From assembly GCA_001695595.3 (NCBI GenBank), contig MBPM02000001.1, forward strand, positions 1,922,001 to 1,986,000: 64,000 bases of DNA, in the 5' to 3' direction. The notes under the pieces are model-generated. The model was given only the letters and a program-made list of their open reading frames with translations. It did not search any database and was not told the DNA's origin. The position numbers and the translations under genes are program-made. This document shows positions 21,901 through 34,390 of the stretch, one piece after another; within the stretch, counting starts at the first letter, position 1; each line of letters starts with the position of its first letter. This stretch comes from Plasmopara viticola (lineage: Eukaryota; Oomycota; Peronosporomycetes; Peronosporales; Peronosporaceae).

Positions 21901-24900
21901 TCTGAAGTAGACTATTGAGGAAAGAGGACAGGAAAAGGAAGGAGTTCTGGCAGTGCTGCTGACTTTGCGTTTGGGGGAGTTGCCACGAAGCCAGCGAGTA
22001 AACACATACCTTGTAAAGTTGATAGGCGGAAAGGGAGCGGGATTCTAAAATTAAGACTTACTACACCACCCCATCGTTTATATTTAAGTCTCGTACGTTA
22101 TAAAGTTCATTACGAATTTGTTGAGGAAACGGGGGAAAACTACTTGCAACAAGATCGCAGCAATCTGAGAATAGTGTCTTTACAGACTTTACTGATCGCA
22201 CTGCTATTAAGATGATTAGGCAAAAGCCTCGACAAAAACGATGGACGGCAAGTTGTACATGTGTTGGTTTGGACGAATGAATAATGAGACGAGGAGCAGC
22301 AGGGTGTCAATGGGGCTTGTAAAGGTACTTTGCTTGCCATCGACAAGAGCGCCCTGTAAAAGCAAGCGTATGCAAGTTACTGCACATTTTAACTTTACCA
22401 AGTGTGTGGCATTACTAGTGCTCAAAGTCTATCCTAACAGTTTGTCTATACGCATAAAATATTACACTGATATTCGTCGATGTGTCTTTCGGTACTTTAT
22501 TCCAGGCGACGGGTCTACATAATGGAGAAATGGAAAAGCAAGTTATGGCACATTGGTAGCTTTATGCGACTGTACCAAGTCGTGTCTACTTTTCGGTGTA
22601 ATCAATCCTGTTGCGCGAGTAATAATTCCTCGACCCAGTACCTTTAAGATAAGCAGCCACGTAAAAGAAGTGTGAATGCTCTGCCAACCCGCACTCAGAA
22701 TAAATGAGTAAAAGTTGGGTGGAACGGACGCGTCACTGACCGCAAAAGCCTAAAAGCGTAATGAGCGCAATCCGGGGTCAGATGGCACCAGCACTTTGCA
22801 CTGGAGACAGCTTAGTCTTAGCGTGTGGATGTCGAGAGTCTAAATGTCTCTTTTGTCTCGGTGTAATAAAATCAATGTGCCCGGTGGTGTTGGCATTGTC
22901 GTGGTTCCAAACATTACTAAGAAATCAAACTGAGAAGTTTCGACAGAAGCAGTACATGGCTTGAAATGATAGCTTACTGCATATTAGTAAAGATTATTAT
23001 GCTAGTGTAGGATATTTGCCTTACAGGAGCTACACGTTCATAACTGTGATTTGGCGTTTTGTTGAAAAAAAACCAGCTCGATGGGGATGAAATATTCGCG
23101 AGGCTTGCTCTGCAAGTAGGTCAAATATTTTGTGTTTGTAAGACTTTGTGTTTATCATCACGTTCGAGACAAAACAGTTTGCATTTAAGACTTAAAAAGG
23201 GTCAGTTTAATGAATGAGAAGATATGATTGATACTATCAAAGCCAAGACAATTGCCTGCACATGCAGCTCTGTAGCCAAATTGTGCCTTCACCGCGTTAG
23301 ACCATCTAACGTTATAGGCAAAATGTGGTTGGCGCATGCGCTTGATAATGATCAAGATCGCAAATAGCATATTAAAGTGATTGTACTTGATAAGTGCAGC
23401 AAGCGATTTGATAATCGTATGTCCTTCCTCTTTGTATTAGGAGCTATAGCTGTCGGTAGCACTTTGGCAGACGTCTTGCTGCCCGATTAGCTGCATTTCT
23501 AAGAGCAGAAAGTATACGGGTCGATACTTGGTACTCGCTTTATGTCGACTGCCATCTTGATGACGCGTGATTATCTTGCTACCAGACATAGATCACTGTA
23601 AGTGATGAATCTGTCACGTGGTACATCTGTTACATCAGCCCCATCAGAACTTTACTTCGTCACACTTTTTGCGTGGAGTTCAACGTCCTGCTGCTAGATT
23701 TTATAAAAGAGCAGTGATTTTGATGGTACGTTATCGGTAACTACCCCGTTTTGCATGGTAGGGTTTCCCGAAGAATGCCGAAATAAGCATAGTCCCTGCC
23801 TAAAGAATAGAAAAAACTTTAGTGGCTATATAGGCAGGGCAATATTGTCTTGTATTAATCAGTTTTTATACATCCAATTGCTATGTCTTGCGATTGCGCA
23901 CCTTGAGGGCGACAAGGCTGGGGAAACGTATGGTCATTGACCACGAATCTGTTCATCTTCGTGTAAGGTGCTGCATGACCCCGTCAAACAACGTACCTCC
24001 TGGTAGTTGATCCTACGCTGACGCGTGTAGATTGTCTTCGCAATTTCTCGTGGAGGTTTTGTAATCGATAGCACCACCAATCCGTATCTGTCGGACACGT
24101 ACTCGAAAGGCTTGCTGATTGAAATGGGACGGAAACAATCGCCTTTGCACTTCTCTCAATCCGAAATTCAGATGTAATTGGTCTAATAGATCGCATCTTG
24201 ACGCTTGAACTCTACGATACAAACAAACTATTTGCTCGAGGGTAGCTTAGCGGTAGCTTACCAGTAATTTACCATTGAATTCTCTTGCTTAGAAATGAAA
24301 AATGCCACTGAACGGACTTGTTCACGTGTAATCACGTGCGCGTTGCTTCTGCACACCGTCTTATCTGGAAGAACATGCTAAAAGCTGGGTACTTCCCGTA
24401 AAACTATTCTATCCAGTGCGTTTTGCGTCCCAAAAATACGTGAAGGATCGATCGTGATATTCGGCAAAATTCCGTCATGCTTTTTGTCTACTAGAATGAG
24501 AGGCGCGAGTGTCACGTAACAAAGTTAATGGTCTGTATTGCCAGGTGCCACTCAACGAGTATGAAGTGTGACATTTTTCGTAAATTACCTTTGTGTAGGA
24601 GTCACTTTTTAAAGTGCAGGTAGATACAATGGAAGAAGCAACTTAAAGAAGTCAGTGAGATAGTTCAGTTACAGACATGCTAGCTCTTGTAAAGCGTCGT
24701 CAATATGCATTTTCCGTCCTACGGTACAATAAATAGGGCTTTTTGCAGACCCGCTGACTTTAATTTAATTCTAAACGTTGCCAAACAGAGCAACGCCCGC
24801 TGCTTTGACTAAGGTCAGAAAGAGCTCGTGGTGAGTAAGGAGTTGCCCTTGGAGAGTGCGCCCTCAGAGCGAGGGACTCGCTGATCATCCAAGAAAAACT

Positions 24901-27900
24901 AAGTCGTTATGATGAGTGTGTGATGGGTACACACCATTTGCTTGCCAGCTTTTGAAGAAACGCTTGCTGCGGTGGACGCACACTAATGTACGAGGCTACA
25001 AATACCAAATTAGAGTCTTAGTAATTCCGGCACGTCGCAAATCTCATGCGCCGGACAACGATCGCTGTCAACGAAAATACAATCATAGATGCTCCAAGAA
25101 AGAGTTTAGATCAGTTAAATTTTTAGATCAATTTTAAACATCCCTGAGGTAAATAAGCGCGAAAATTGATGATTGCGACTGAGTCATTTTTTGTCTATGA
25201 TATGGACAATTTAACTTAATTCTAGGCATTTTATGGCTGAAGAATTGCTAGCTTTGGAATGCTTGGCAAATCAAATCAATAACTGACAGCAGCTTGGCTC
25301 AAACTGTCCTCGCGTTTACCTTCGTGGAAATATCAGCATCTCTGACACATCTCGAGTTTATTTCGGGCGTGTAACTCCCCAGGACTTTTTTTGCGTTGAA
25401 AACCTTACGCCCAACAGGAGTGGGATCATGACTCAGCAAAGCCCTATTTCATTGATCTACATCGTTATCTGAAACCAAGACATATTTTTAAATGTAATGT
25501 ACTCACTGCATTCGTTCATGATTGATTCCTATACGATCATGGACAAGTACCAATTAAGCAGCAAATGTTGTGTCTATGTCGAGAGAATTTTTTCTGCCAA
25601 ATTGAATGCAGGATAAATTTGTTTCTCGCACATACTAAGTGCATTTCTCTTTACAAACTGTTCATCGATACTCTCTTGCTATCATCGCTGAATGCCGAAG
25701 TACCGCTCGTAGCTAATTTCTCATTTTTATTAAAGATCAGAAAATCTCGTTGGCTGAGGCTGTGAATCAAACTGGCATGACAAGCTTTAATGATAAGCCT
25801 TTTCTCCACTTTCAGCAACAACTTATTACATAATAACTGATCAAACCGGTTGTAGATTATAGATTGTCGCTCGGAAAGGGCAGATGATAACGTATATTCA
25901 GCGGCGACTGGTGGTGTAATTGGTACGATTACATGTCGTCCTTTTCCCCACCAACCAACTTCCATATCTCAGTAAAATTTTATACTTTTTGTTTATACCT
26001 CAGTCAATCTTGCAAGTCACTTTAAGTCTCATGAACGACGATATCGTGATACCGGTACTCCTCTCGCGCGCAAAATAGATAAATCTATATCGGGTCAAAA
26101 CAACTCTGAACCGAGATAATCGCTCTTCATGCCAAGTTATTGATAATCGCGCAGATCTTATATTAGCCCCAGCACAGTCAACAATATTCAAGATATTCGT
26201 CAGCAAAGCTGAGCGTGCTTATATTACATAAAGATGCATGCTACACGTATACTGCGCAGACACAAGTTAAAGCTCTGTCATCTACAAACACCGTATATCC
26301 AAATCTCAGCATGTGCGTGGTACTAAAAGTTTTGTAATGCTGTCGTGCTATGTGGCGCGCTCAAATCACACCAAGACGGTCAGCATTATTTGTTTTAGTT
26401 GATAGAAATGGTATGCACGTTGCGGTTGGGAAACGGAAAGTGTAATCGATCTCTTCACCTTGTAAGAGCGTGCTCATAAACCGTACCAATGAGGTCTAGT
26501 GCTTCTCCAGAAGCTTATGGACGCTCACTGAACCTTTGTCTCGCAGCTTTTTTTCAAACTTAGTTGCTGTGTGCTGCGCTTATTTGTGATATTTTTTTTG
26601 TAACATCGTTCTTCACAATTTTCTATCTCTTTATTATTGTATGCAGTTTAGTCATTCGTTTGTTCTTCGAGACTATAGTCATACTGCTGAACACCATATT
26701 GTCCCTCCACAATGTTGCTAGCCTCCGTGAAGATATTTTCTAAATCATTATATAATTTTTAACATGGCAATCTGCTTCGATAGTGCATCACTTTCAGAAA
26801 TGAGTGAATCTTTTTCCAATAACACATTGCGTCCTGGACAGCTGACGAAGAGGGTACGTTAATAGTCTCACCTTGTGCACCCAACAGCGGACGAGCACAC
26901 TTTTGGTGCTGACTGGGTAGGCTTGCCCATCTAGGTGTGGCGTAGGGCGAGTGTTCAAGCCGTGTCTAAGTCTTTACACGCCGAATCTACATAAGCGCTT
27001 GGTGATTTTGTGTGGCGTTTGCGCTTTTAAAAGGCACCCATACTTGACCGCTCACAATGGCGGATAAAGCTTATCAGAGAAGTATGCGTCGTCTGGCCAA
27101 GCTCATCTCCACGCCAATGTCAGCCATTAACAATCTTTCTGTAACTCAAATGCGTATATATATAAAATTGGGCCTCTTCTTGTGTTGATGCATTCGGGTG
27201 GATATTTTGCAATGTCGATTGTCATTCTTGATCAAATTATTCATTCATACTACACCTTGCTGATCTGACGTGTAGATCACGGGCGACAGGATGATTTAGT
27301 TAGTTATAACACTTGTGGGCCGTTGCTACGTAATCGATTATATCCCACGCAATCTATCGTATCGTGCCCGCACATAAGGTTTTGTAAAATAAAAAGTATC
27401 AAAATAAATTGGATTACAACTCTGGCTTTTATGACGAAGCTTATGACCTACCTACGTATCGGAAAGACTGTGCCCTGGTGATCTAGTACTTACTTCAAAT
27501 ATCCCTCCGGTCAATTTTACTAGGCTTTCAATCTCGCCAACCCAAACCTTTGACATATCATTCCATCCATCAATTTAAGTGTCAATTTCACCAACCGCTT
27601 ATATAACACCTCTCGGCTGAAGCTTTATCACTATTATGTCTTGGCGCCGTATTTCACAGCTACAAAATCTCCATACAACTTTTCGACTGTTAGCATTCGT
27701 CCGTGTCTCGTCCTCTCATCCTCTTCTTCCTCTTTGATTTGTCGCTTGTATGCCAACAATTTTATAGTTTTTTGTTGCTGCTTTAGCTCGTAGAAGCGTT
27801 TTATCACTTTTTCAGATCATGCCAGAGCAAAACCCTGCACATGTTTTAATCTTGCCGCAATCGTAGTAAAACTATGAGCAAACATTAAAAGAGAGGCAAT

Positions 27901-29600
27901 TGACATGGCCAATTTGCCAAAAAAACATAAGAAGCCTTAAAAATTGTAATGTATTCGCACGCGGTACAACATCGGTCTATATGGCACCTTCATTGTGGAA
28001 TATAGTACGTCCACGCATAGTCATTGACGCGAAAAATGTTTATCGCGACACAATGTAACAAACAATTTATTGTTCTCCACATAGTGTTTTTGATAGAAGA
28101 TAAAGTTTTTCGTGAATTCATAGTGTTATGAACACGCCGGATGCCTCTCACTAATAATTCCAATTCAGAAAGAAAACTAAAGTAGGATAGTTTTAGAGTT
28201 ATCATTTGTTTATAATCTTATTCAAGTAGTTGGTTTTGCGTAGGAATATAAAACACTTTAATCATCAGGTCAGAGCCTTTGATGTCACAAGTTTTAGACT
28301 ACACTACGTACGCTGCAATGCCACTGTAGTGGAAGAAGCCCGAAAGTAAAGACCGCTTGAGCAGGGGTTGCACGTGAAAAAGTAAACATACTGGAGAATG
28401 TCTATTCGATACCAGACAAATAGTACATCAAAAGAATACTGCAGTAGCCGTCTTAAATAGAGCCCACTCTTTGGTGTTGACGCAGTAAGCGTAAAAGAAT
28501 ACTGATTCGTACGTCTTAATACACGACCTTTTTTCAGAGTAGCAACCCAATAGTTGATTTACTGTTACTTTGTCTATGTGGACAGGGGAATGAGCACAGC
28601 AGAAGGTAACGCATGACAGCGCCAAATGGAGGATGAGGACAGGCGCCACAAGATGAACGCATGCCAGTTCTAAGCACCAAAGGAAGAGGGAGAGAAAGGG
28701 AGTGTGGTCGAAAACAGCGGAGCGGCAGCGTCGCTGACAAAAGAACGTTTGGTGAGTGTACTTTCGAAATCGAAGAGAATACGTCTTATAAACTCGTCAA
28801 AACAAAGTTGATTTTTTTATGATACCATGGTCGGCGCAATCGCGTTTTCCCTTACTTTGCACATTCAGTATAAGAACAAAGAAAATTGCAATATTTAAGC
28901 TTAAGACGGTGTTGTGATGTTGTCAGCGGCTATACTGCAATTTTGCATAGCAAAAGTACGTGCGAGCGCAAAAATCACCAAGCAGCCTATAGAAGGAGCA
29001 GACTTTTGATCCAGGCCAGTCAAACGCGGTGGAATCTCAAGGTGACGTGGGGCGCATTGAGTGAAATGTTTGATTGGGACGCCATTAGGCGCCACCTACG
29101 TGATCGGCATAGGTATGAAACGGAGCGGCGATACAATAAGTCCGTGAGGATCACTCACAACACTAACCGAAAAATGTGGCATGTGCTTTTGCAAAACTAA
29201 ACAACATATTTTGTGTATTACGAGGTTAAGCGTGAGCGAATCACAAACTAAGGCGTCACGTTTCGTGCGGCTTTATGTTGTGATGCATGTCTCGCAGCTG
29301 TGCATGTCAAATTTCACGGAGCTCATATCAAGGTACAAGTCCCAAGAAATAAAATATTGATTATAACGTTTCTTGCGTATTTCCTTCATTTCCTTGCTCT
29401 AATACATTTTACGGGGTAGGGTATTTTGGATGCAAGCCTCCATTTCTTATGATTTAGTTATAAAATTAAAAAGTCTCACAGCAGGAAAAAACCTCGTTCT
29501 AGTCCGCGTACTTAAAGCGATTATTGTAATTGTCCATTGTCGCAACGCAACAGTGCGGACTACGACTATTATTAGTTGAATAAGTCGAGCCTCTAGAGTT
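21901..29600. other. 7.7 kb without a supported gene
   Basis: Only ORFs of 60-105 codons without recognisable domains occur. Those at 22241-22522, 22761-22964 and 28886-29200 (plus strand) have the most protein-like composition; the last contains a basic helical segment (WDAIRRHLRDRHRYETERRYN). A 43-codon ORF starts at 27057 (MADKAYQRSMRRLAKLIS). No LTRs, terminal inverted repeats, tRNAs or simple repeats stand out. The base composition is AT-rich and looks like decayed intergenic sequence. Confidence 0.4.
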
Positions 29601-29613
29601 GCCACTCTTTCTC
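29601..29613 (+). promoter_or_regulatory. Possible initiator before the transportin gene
   Basis: The pyrimidine-rich gccactctttctc lies about 30-40 bases before ATG 29642. It resembles the oomycete initiator consensus (CAYTYT within a Y-rich context). It is a weak, by-eye match. Confidence 0.3.
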
Positions 29614-29641
29614 TTCCATCACACGGACGACACTTAAAGCG

Positions 29642-32600
29642 ATGGAGGTGGCTGTCGTGTCGGAAGCCGTCGTGTCCGAGGCACTTCATCAGCTCTACAG
29701 CCCCTTGAGCTCTCCTCGCGTGCGTCGACGGGCCGATTCTCTGCTCCAGCAGTTTCAGCGCTCACCCAAAGCCGCGCAAACAGCGCTTGCTGTGCTCCGA
29801 AATCCTATCGTTATGACTGGCAATGCCGAGGACGATGCGTTGTTGCGAGCCAAGCGTGCTTTTGCGGCGTCTACCATTTATTTTACAGTGGCGTCGTACA
29901 TTCGCAAGTACAAGATGGATGATGTGGCTAATTGGACACTGTACGATCAAGCCCAGCATGAATTTGTGGTAAAGGAGTTTGGGTTAATGGCACAAAATGT
30001 TTGGAATGTGCTCACTGGACCTAACGGCACGTTGGAGGAGCTGAACGTTCAGACTTATTTGGCTCTTACGATTGCAGTCATCATGTTACGCTTTCATGAA
30101 CCGAAGGGAAATACGACTGTGATTGACGCCGTGGAATGGCTTGTACAAAATCAACACTGTCCCGTGAGTGATGGCGTGACGGCTGCATTGACAAATTTTG
30201 CTGTATTGCTGACGCTCAAAGTGATTCCAGAGGAAGTGAACAATAAGCGCGTGAAATTTGCCAAGGTTAAGCGGAATCAGTGCGAAGATATGGTACAGTT
30301 GTGTGCAGCTCATGTGGTCCGGAGTATCTTGCCGTCCATTGCACTGGCAATTGATGCGAGCAATGATCAAAATCAGCTAAAAAGTCTGTTGTTGCAAGCT
30401 TTTGCGAGCTGGGTGGAACATGGTACGGTATCTCCTTCTGTGATAATGGAATGTGGACTATTGGACCGAGCATTTCGTGAAGCGCTGAAACCAGTGGTAT
30501 CCGCGTATGCCATGGATGTGGTGCGTGAAGTGGTACGCGTCTGTCGTCATGAAGAGCATGTACAGCTGATGGAGCTAATTATGCACAATTTTGTGGGTTT
30601 AGGAAGGCAAGTTCAAGAACGAAGTGAGGAGAGTTTTGTTTTTTGTCTTGGTGACTGTGTGAGAGCGATCTCAGAGTGTGGACAAGCGTTTATTATGTAC
30701 TTTGTGGATTATACACTGGATTTGCAACCGGGATCGTTGGTGTATGAATTTTTGGACACAATGCTATACTTAACGTCACTGAATAACCTCGATATAGCTA
30801 ACGGAACGATAAATTTTTGGATTGATTTTCGAGCGTATATATCCGGAAAACATGAACAACGCATGATTGGATTCGAGACATTTATCTCACGGTTGTTGAC
30901 TATTTTAATCGACCGAACCGAATTTCCGAAGGATTTCGATACTTTTTCAGAGGCTGCAAAGGAACGTTTTTTTCAATATCGAAGTGAAATTCGCACTGTT
31001 TTTCGTGCACTTGCTTCAGTCACAAAAGCTAGCGAGGATAAATTTATTGTCAATGCAATCCGTGGCATCTTTCAGCAATATGAGATCGTCGATTCAGGCT
31101 CCCCTTTGCCGTCAAATGTACGTGTGACGATACTTATTGTCTGCCATGTTTGCTGACGATTTATGCCAATAATGCTTTATATTACGTGTGTAAATGTTTA
31201 GTGGTGGCAGCGTACAGAAGTTTATGTCCACGCGCTAAGCGCATTATCAAGATCAATTCGCGAAGAAGATACATGTCTTGTCCCCAGACTATTTGAATTT
31301 TTGTCACGTAAGGAGCCTTCGCACCGCGCACTATCACGCACTATCACTATTTTCCTTGGCGTGGCCGGTCATTGGTTTGCAAAACACCCAGAGTATCTGT
31401 CAACGTACGCGTTCCAAATCATTTCAAATGGCTTTGAGACTCAGGACGACCCGACGTACCCATTTAGTCAGCATGGCCGAGACGATCACGTAGGCGCCGT
31501 AGCGCTTCGAAAGCTGACGTTTCGCTGTGGCTCACACTTCTTTAATCCACTTTGGATGGATGCATTAGTAAATCTTTATCGCTGTAATCGCGCAGCAGTA
31601 GGCGAGCCATCGCAGACATGCTTAACAGGAAAGAGTGCTAAGCTTATTGTGGACTCTATTTGCCATATACTCACAACTGTATCGTACAAGGATGCGCTGG
31701 TAGTGGTTGAAGAACTTGGTGACATCATGTTTGCGGATCTTGCAGCTCGGTATAGTCAACTGAACGCGAACGATGAATGCTCAATAGAGTTTTTATGCGA
31801 GATTTTCGAGCATCTTTTAGTTATAGCGACTCGTATTCCAGTGCAGATGGATCAAGAGACTCCACACCCGATTCTGTGCTTGCTGCAAAAGCAGTGGAAG
31901 GTGGTAGAGACAGTGTTGCATGTATATGGCTGCTGTGAAGAAGTGGCCAGACACTTTTGCATGCTGTTGGTCGGTGTGTTTGAATCGTTACGGTCTTTTG
32001 CGCTGGAATTGGCATCTGCAATTATGCCAACCTTGTTGGAACAATTTGCACAGAGTCATGATGGCAGCTATCTAAGCGTGATTAAGAGTATCATTGGCTG
32101 TGCTGGTGATGACGAGGCTACTGCAAAAAGCTTGGTTCGTGTAATGACGATCGTCAGTGAGACTTCAATGAGTAAAATCGCGGCAGACGGCAGTATTGAC
32201 AACCATCCTAGCCTTACCATTGCGCTGTTCTCCTTGGTAGGAACCTGTGGTACCCACCACCCAGCAATCTTAGTCCAGTCAAATCAATTGGAAGGTGTGC
32301 TGGCACTGGTACTGCATGCTTTTAAGTCTCAAAACCCTGAAGTTGGAGCTGCCACTTTAGACTTTCTTCTTGAACTAGGCTCTTTATACGGTCAAATCCT
32401 TCGAACCCCGGAAAATCTGCTTCATGGATCAGAATTTGCAGGCAAAGTATTGCTACACCACCAACTTCAGACTCTTTTCTTTGAAAAGGATGTTCAGTAC
32501 CACGTTCTTTTTGCTCTGTTTAATGCTGCGGCGGGAGGAATGGCTCCGAATTTGATGGAGAAGATCGCAGAGGTTGTTCGATCTTGCTGGGCTTATTTTG

Positions 32601-32809
32601 GACGTCAGCGTAGCGAAGACTTGATTCATCGGCTTTTAACCGACAGCAATTTTTTGGGCTCGCATGTAAGCTTTCGCGCTCGGACCGAGTTTCTTAACAA
32701 CATTTCTACACCAATCTGTGTGGATAATCCACGCAAGTTTAAGCGCGTTCTTAGCGCATTTTGCGACCATTTTAAGCGCACGCTTGCAGAGCGTGCTATG
32801 CCTTTGTAG
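29642..32809 (+). CDS. TNPO3: Transportin-3/importin-13-like nuclear import receptor
   Basis: Two exons, 29642-31117 and 31202-32809, with an 84-bp intron (GTACGT...TTTAG, phase 0), give 1027 residues, close to the 920-1000 usual for this family. The N-terminus is an importin-beta-type helical region (LHQLYSPLSSPRVRRRADSLLQQFQRSPKA...). It is followed throughout by HEAT-repeat-like amphipathic helix pairs without other domains. Characteristic stretches are WWQRTEVYVHALSALSRS after the intron, LFEFLSRKEPSHRALSRTI, and the C-terminal region with NNISTPICVDNPRKFKR. TNPO3 carries SR-rich splicing factors into the nucleus in a Ran-GTP-dependent way; importin-13 carries other cargo, and the two are hard to separate by eye. 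It converges on the reductase gene, with 117 bp between the stops. Confidence 0.88.
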
Positions 32810-32926
32810 GATCAACTCGAGCGTAAATGCAACAGAAGTATTTTTAAATGTAATATTAGGGCAAGGCGCATAGCGATTTAAAGTAAATCATGCTTGTCGC
32901 GCTCGCCTCGCTAGTCAATTGAGCTG

Positions 32927-33898
32927 CTATTGAAAAGAATTGCCAATGTCTTTCCATGCCGTCGTATCGTTTTTAGTAGTGACAGTGACCAAGTGTCCAC
33001 TTGACGGGCGAGCGGCGGAAGAAGCGGCTGACCACTCGAGAATCTTTTCAGCAATAGCCTCTGGCTGTAAAGCAATATATTCTGGGTCAGGAAAAGACAG
33101 TGACAAGAGACAAATGACAAAAGCTTTTACCTTCGTCCAGCTAGAATAGTCAGCATCGGCCATAAACTTTCGGTTCATTGGCGTGTCAATTGTTGTCGGA
33201 AGGACACCCAAGACGGAAGAACCATCAGGCAGTTCACTCCTGCATTGATTATACAATCGATAATATATAGGTCTGGCATTTATATACCCAAAAGCAGTCT
33301 TATCATACTTACACAGCACTGGCAACCAAATGATGGGTAGCCGCCTTACTCGCGCCATACGAGACCATACTAGGAGTAGCCTGAAGGGCAGCAGTTGCAC
33401 CCGTGAGAACGAGAAGCCCACCAGGTATCAGCAAGTGGCTCGCCAAGTACGTTGCTACATCATCGGAATGCATTAGCAACTCTGGAAACAAAGCAAGTGA
33501 AACCTTCATTTTCCTACCGAGGAAGGCCGACTCGAGGTTCTTTGCGTGCATTTCTCCCAAATTGACCAGTGAATTAACATCGCGAATGCTACCACCTGCC
33601 CAACCTCCAGCAGCACATACGACCGTGTTTAGCTTACCGCATCTGTTCGACCCAACTTCGTCAGCTCTCGTGGCACAAAATCGACATTTTTGTCCCACAG
33701 CTACCTGCTGGAAATCTCATCAAGTGTCTGCCCCGCCTGCTTTAGCGGGTGACTCTCAGCCAACAACACGTTGTGGTGAGCGTCTGCATTCTCAAAAAAG
33801 TCTAGCGACGTGACACTCCACGACGCACGAGCAAAGTGACTAACTACACCGCGGCCAAGCGCACCGGCACCGCCTACCACTAGTAGCTTCTTAGACAT
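32927..33898 (-). CDS. QDPR: Dihydropteridine reductase (short-chain dehydrogenase)
   Basis: Five exons, 33898-33705, 33642-33518, 33454-33313, 33239-33131, 33064-32927, with introns of 62-73 bp, give 235 residues (human enzyme 244). The N-terminal VVGGAGALGRG is the dinucleotide-binding glycine motif, with SLDF following at the end of the second strand. VCAAGGWAGG, the YGASK (Y-x3-K) catalytic pair, and VLPTTIDTPMNRKFM match dihydropteridine reductase closely and are not found in other short-chain dehydrogenases. The second intron is partly in frame and could be missed: removing 63 bases restores the family spacing exactly. The enzyme reduces quinonoid dihydrobiopterin to tetrahydrobiopterin with NADH, supporting aromatic amino acid hydroxylases. 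The presence of this gene implies a biopterin-dependent step in the organism. Confidence 0.92.
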
Positions 33899-34029
33899 AA
33901 CGCAAGGCTCTTAACTGTTTGAAGGCTCTCGCTTGATTCGAAAACACCAGCATACGTAAGAACAAAATCTTGTGTATACATCCTAATTATCACCATAAAA
34001 CTTAGATGAGATTGGAAGTACCTTTTTTC

Positions 34030-34385
34030 GAATTAAATGGAAAAATATATTTAAGTGGAAAAAGTCTACCTACTTTACCACCAAAATGAAAAAAACGTAC
34101 CTGCGAAGTAAAATGACTATTGAAAAATAAATAGACCAAAAACTATACCTAACTCATTTAGGAAAATATACTGCTAGGTATTTTTTTTTGTTTTGGTGGA
34201 GTATTTTTTCCATTTAATTTTTATTCTCCCTAATATTTATTATATTTGTAGCCAATAACTGTGAACCAAGGTAGAAATTTTCAATTAGAGTACATTTTTT
34301 CCATTAGATTAAAAAAAAAGGGTATATGTTTTCCAGTCAGTTTAAAAAACGGTATATTATTCCATTCTCCCTAAACTTTATTAAG
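34030..34385. repeat. AT-rich stretch with inverted and direct repeats
   Basis: A left arm holding attaaatggaaaaa (about 34033) and ccaccaaaatgaaaaaaac (about 34079) is matched in reverse complement by ttttggtgga and ttttttccatttaat (about 34193-34220). The right arm lacks about 30 bases found in the left. A second pair, atacct/aggtat, closes a smaller loop between them. Further on, tattctccctaatatttatt (about 34222) is repeated imperfectly as cattctccctaaactttatt (about 34363). It lies between the reductase start and the oxidase stop. It could be a degenerate MITE or a chance product of low complexity; no target-site duplication was identified. Confidence 0.5.
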
Positions 34386-34390
34386 GTAAT

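Noticed and set aside
27057..27188. Short ORF with RRLAK, considered as an RxLR-type effector
   Set aside because: No signal peptide, no true RxLR-EER arrangement, only 43 codons.
33505..33540. A 36-bp in-frame GTAGG...CCAG intron in the reductase gene
   Set aside because: Using the later acceptor at 33455 gives a normal 63-bp intron and restores the exact spacing of the dihydropteridine reductase family.
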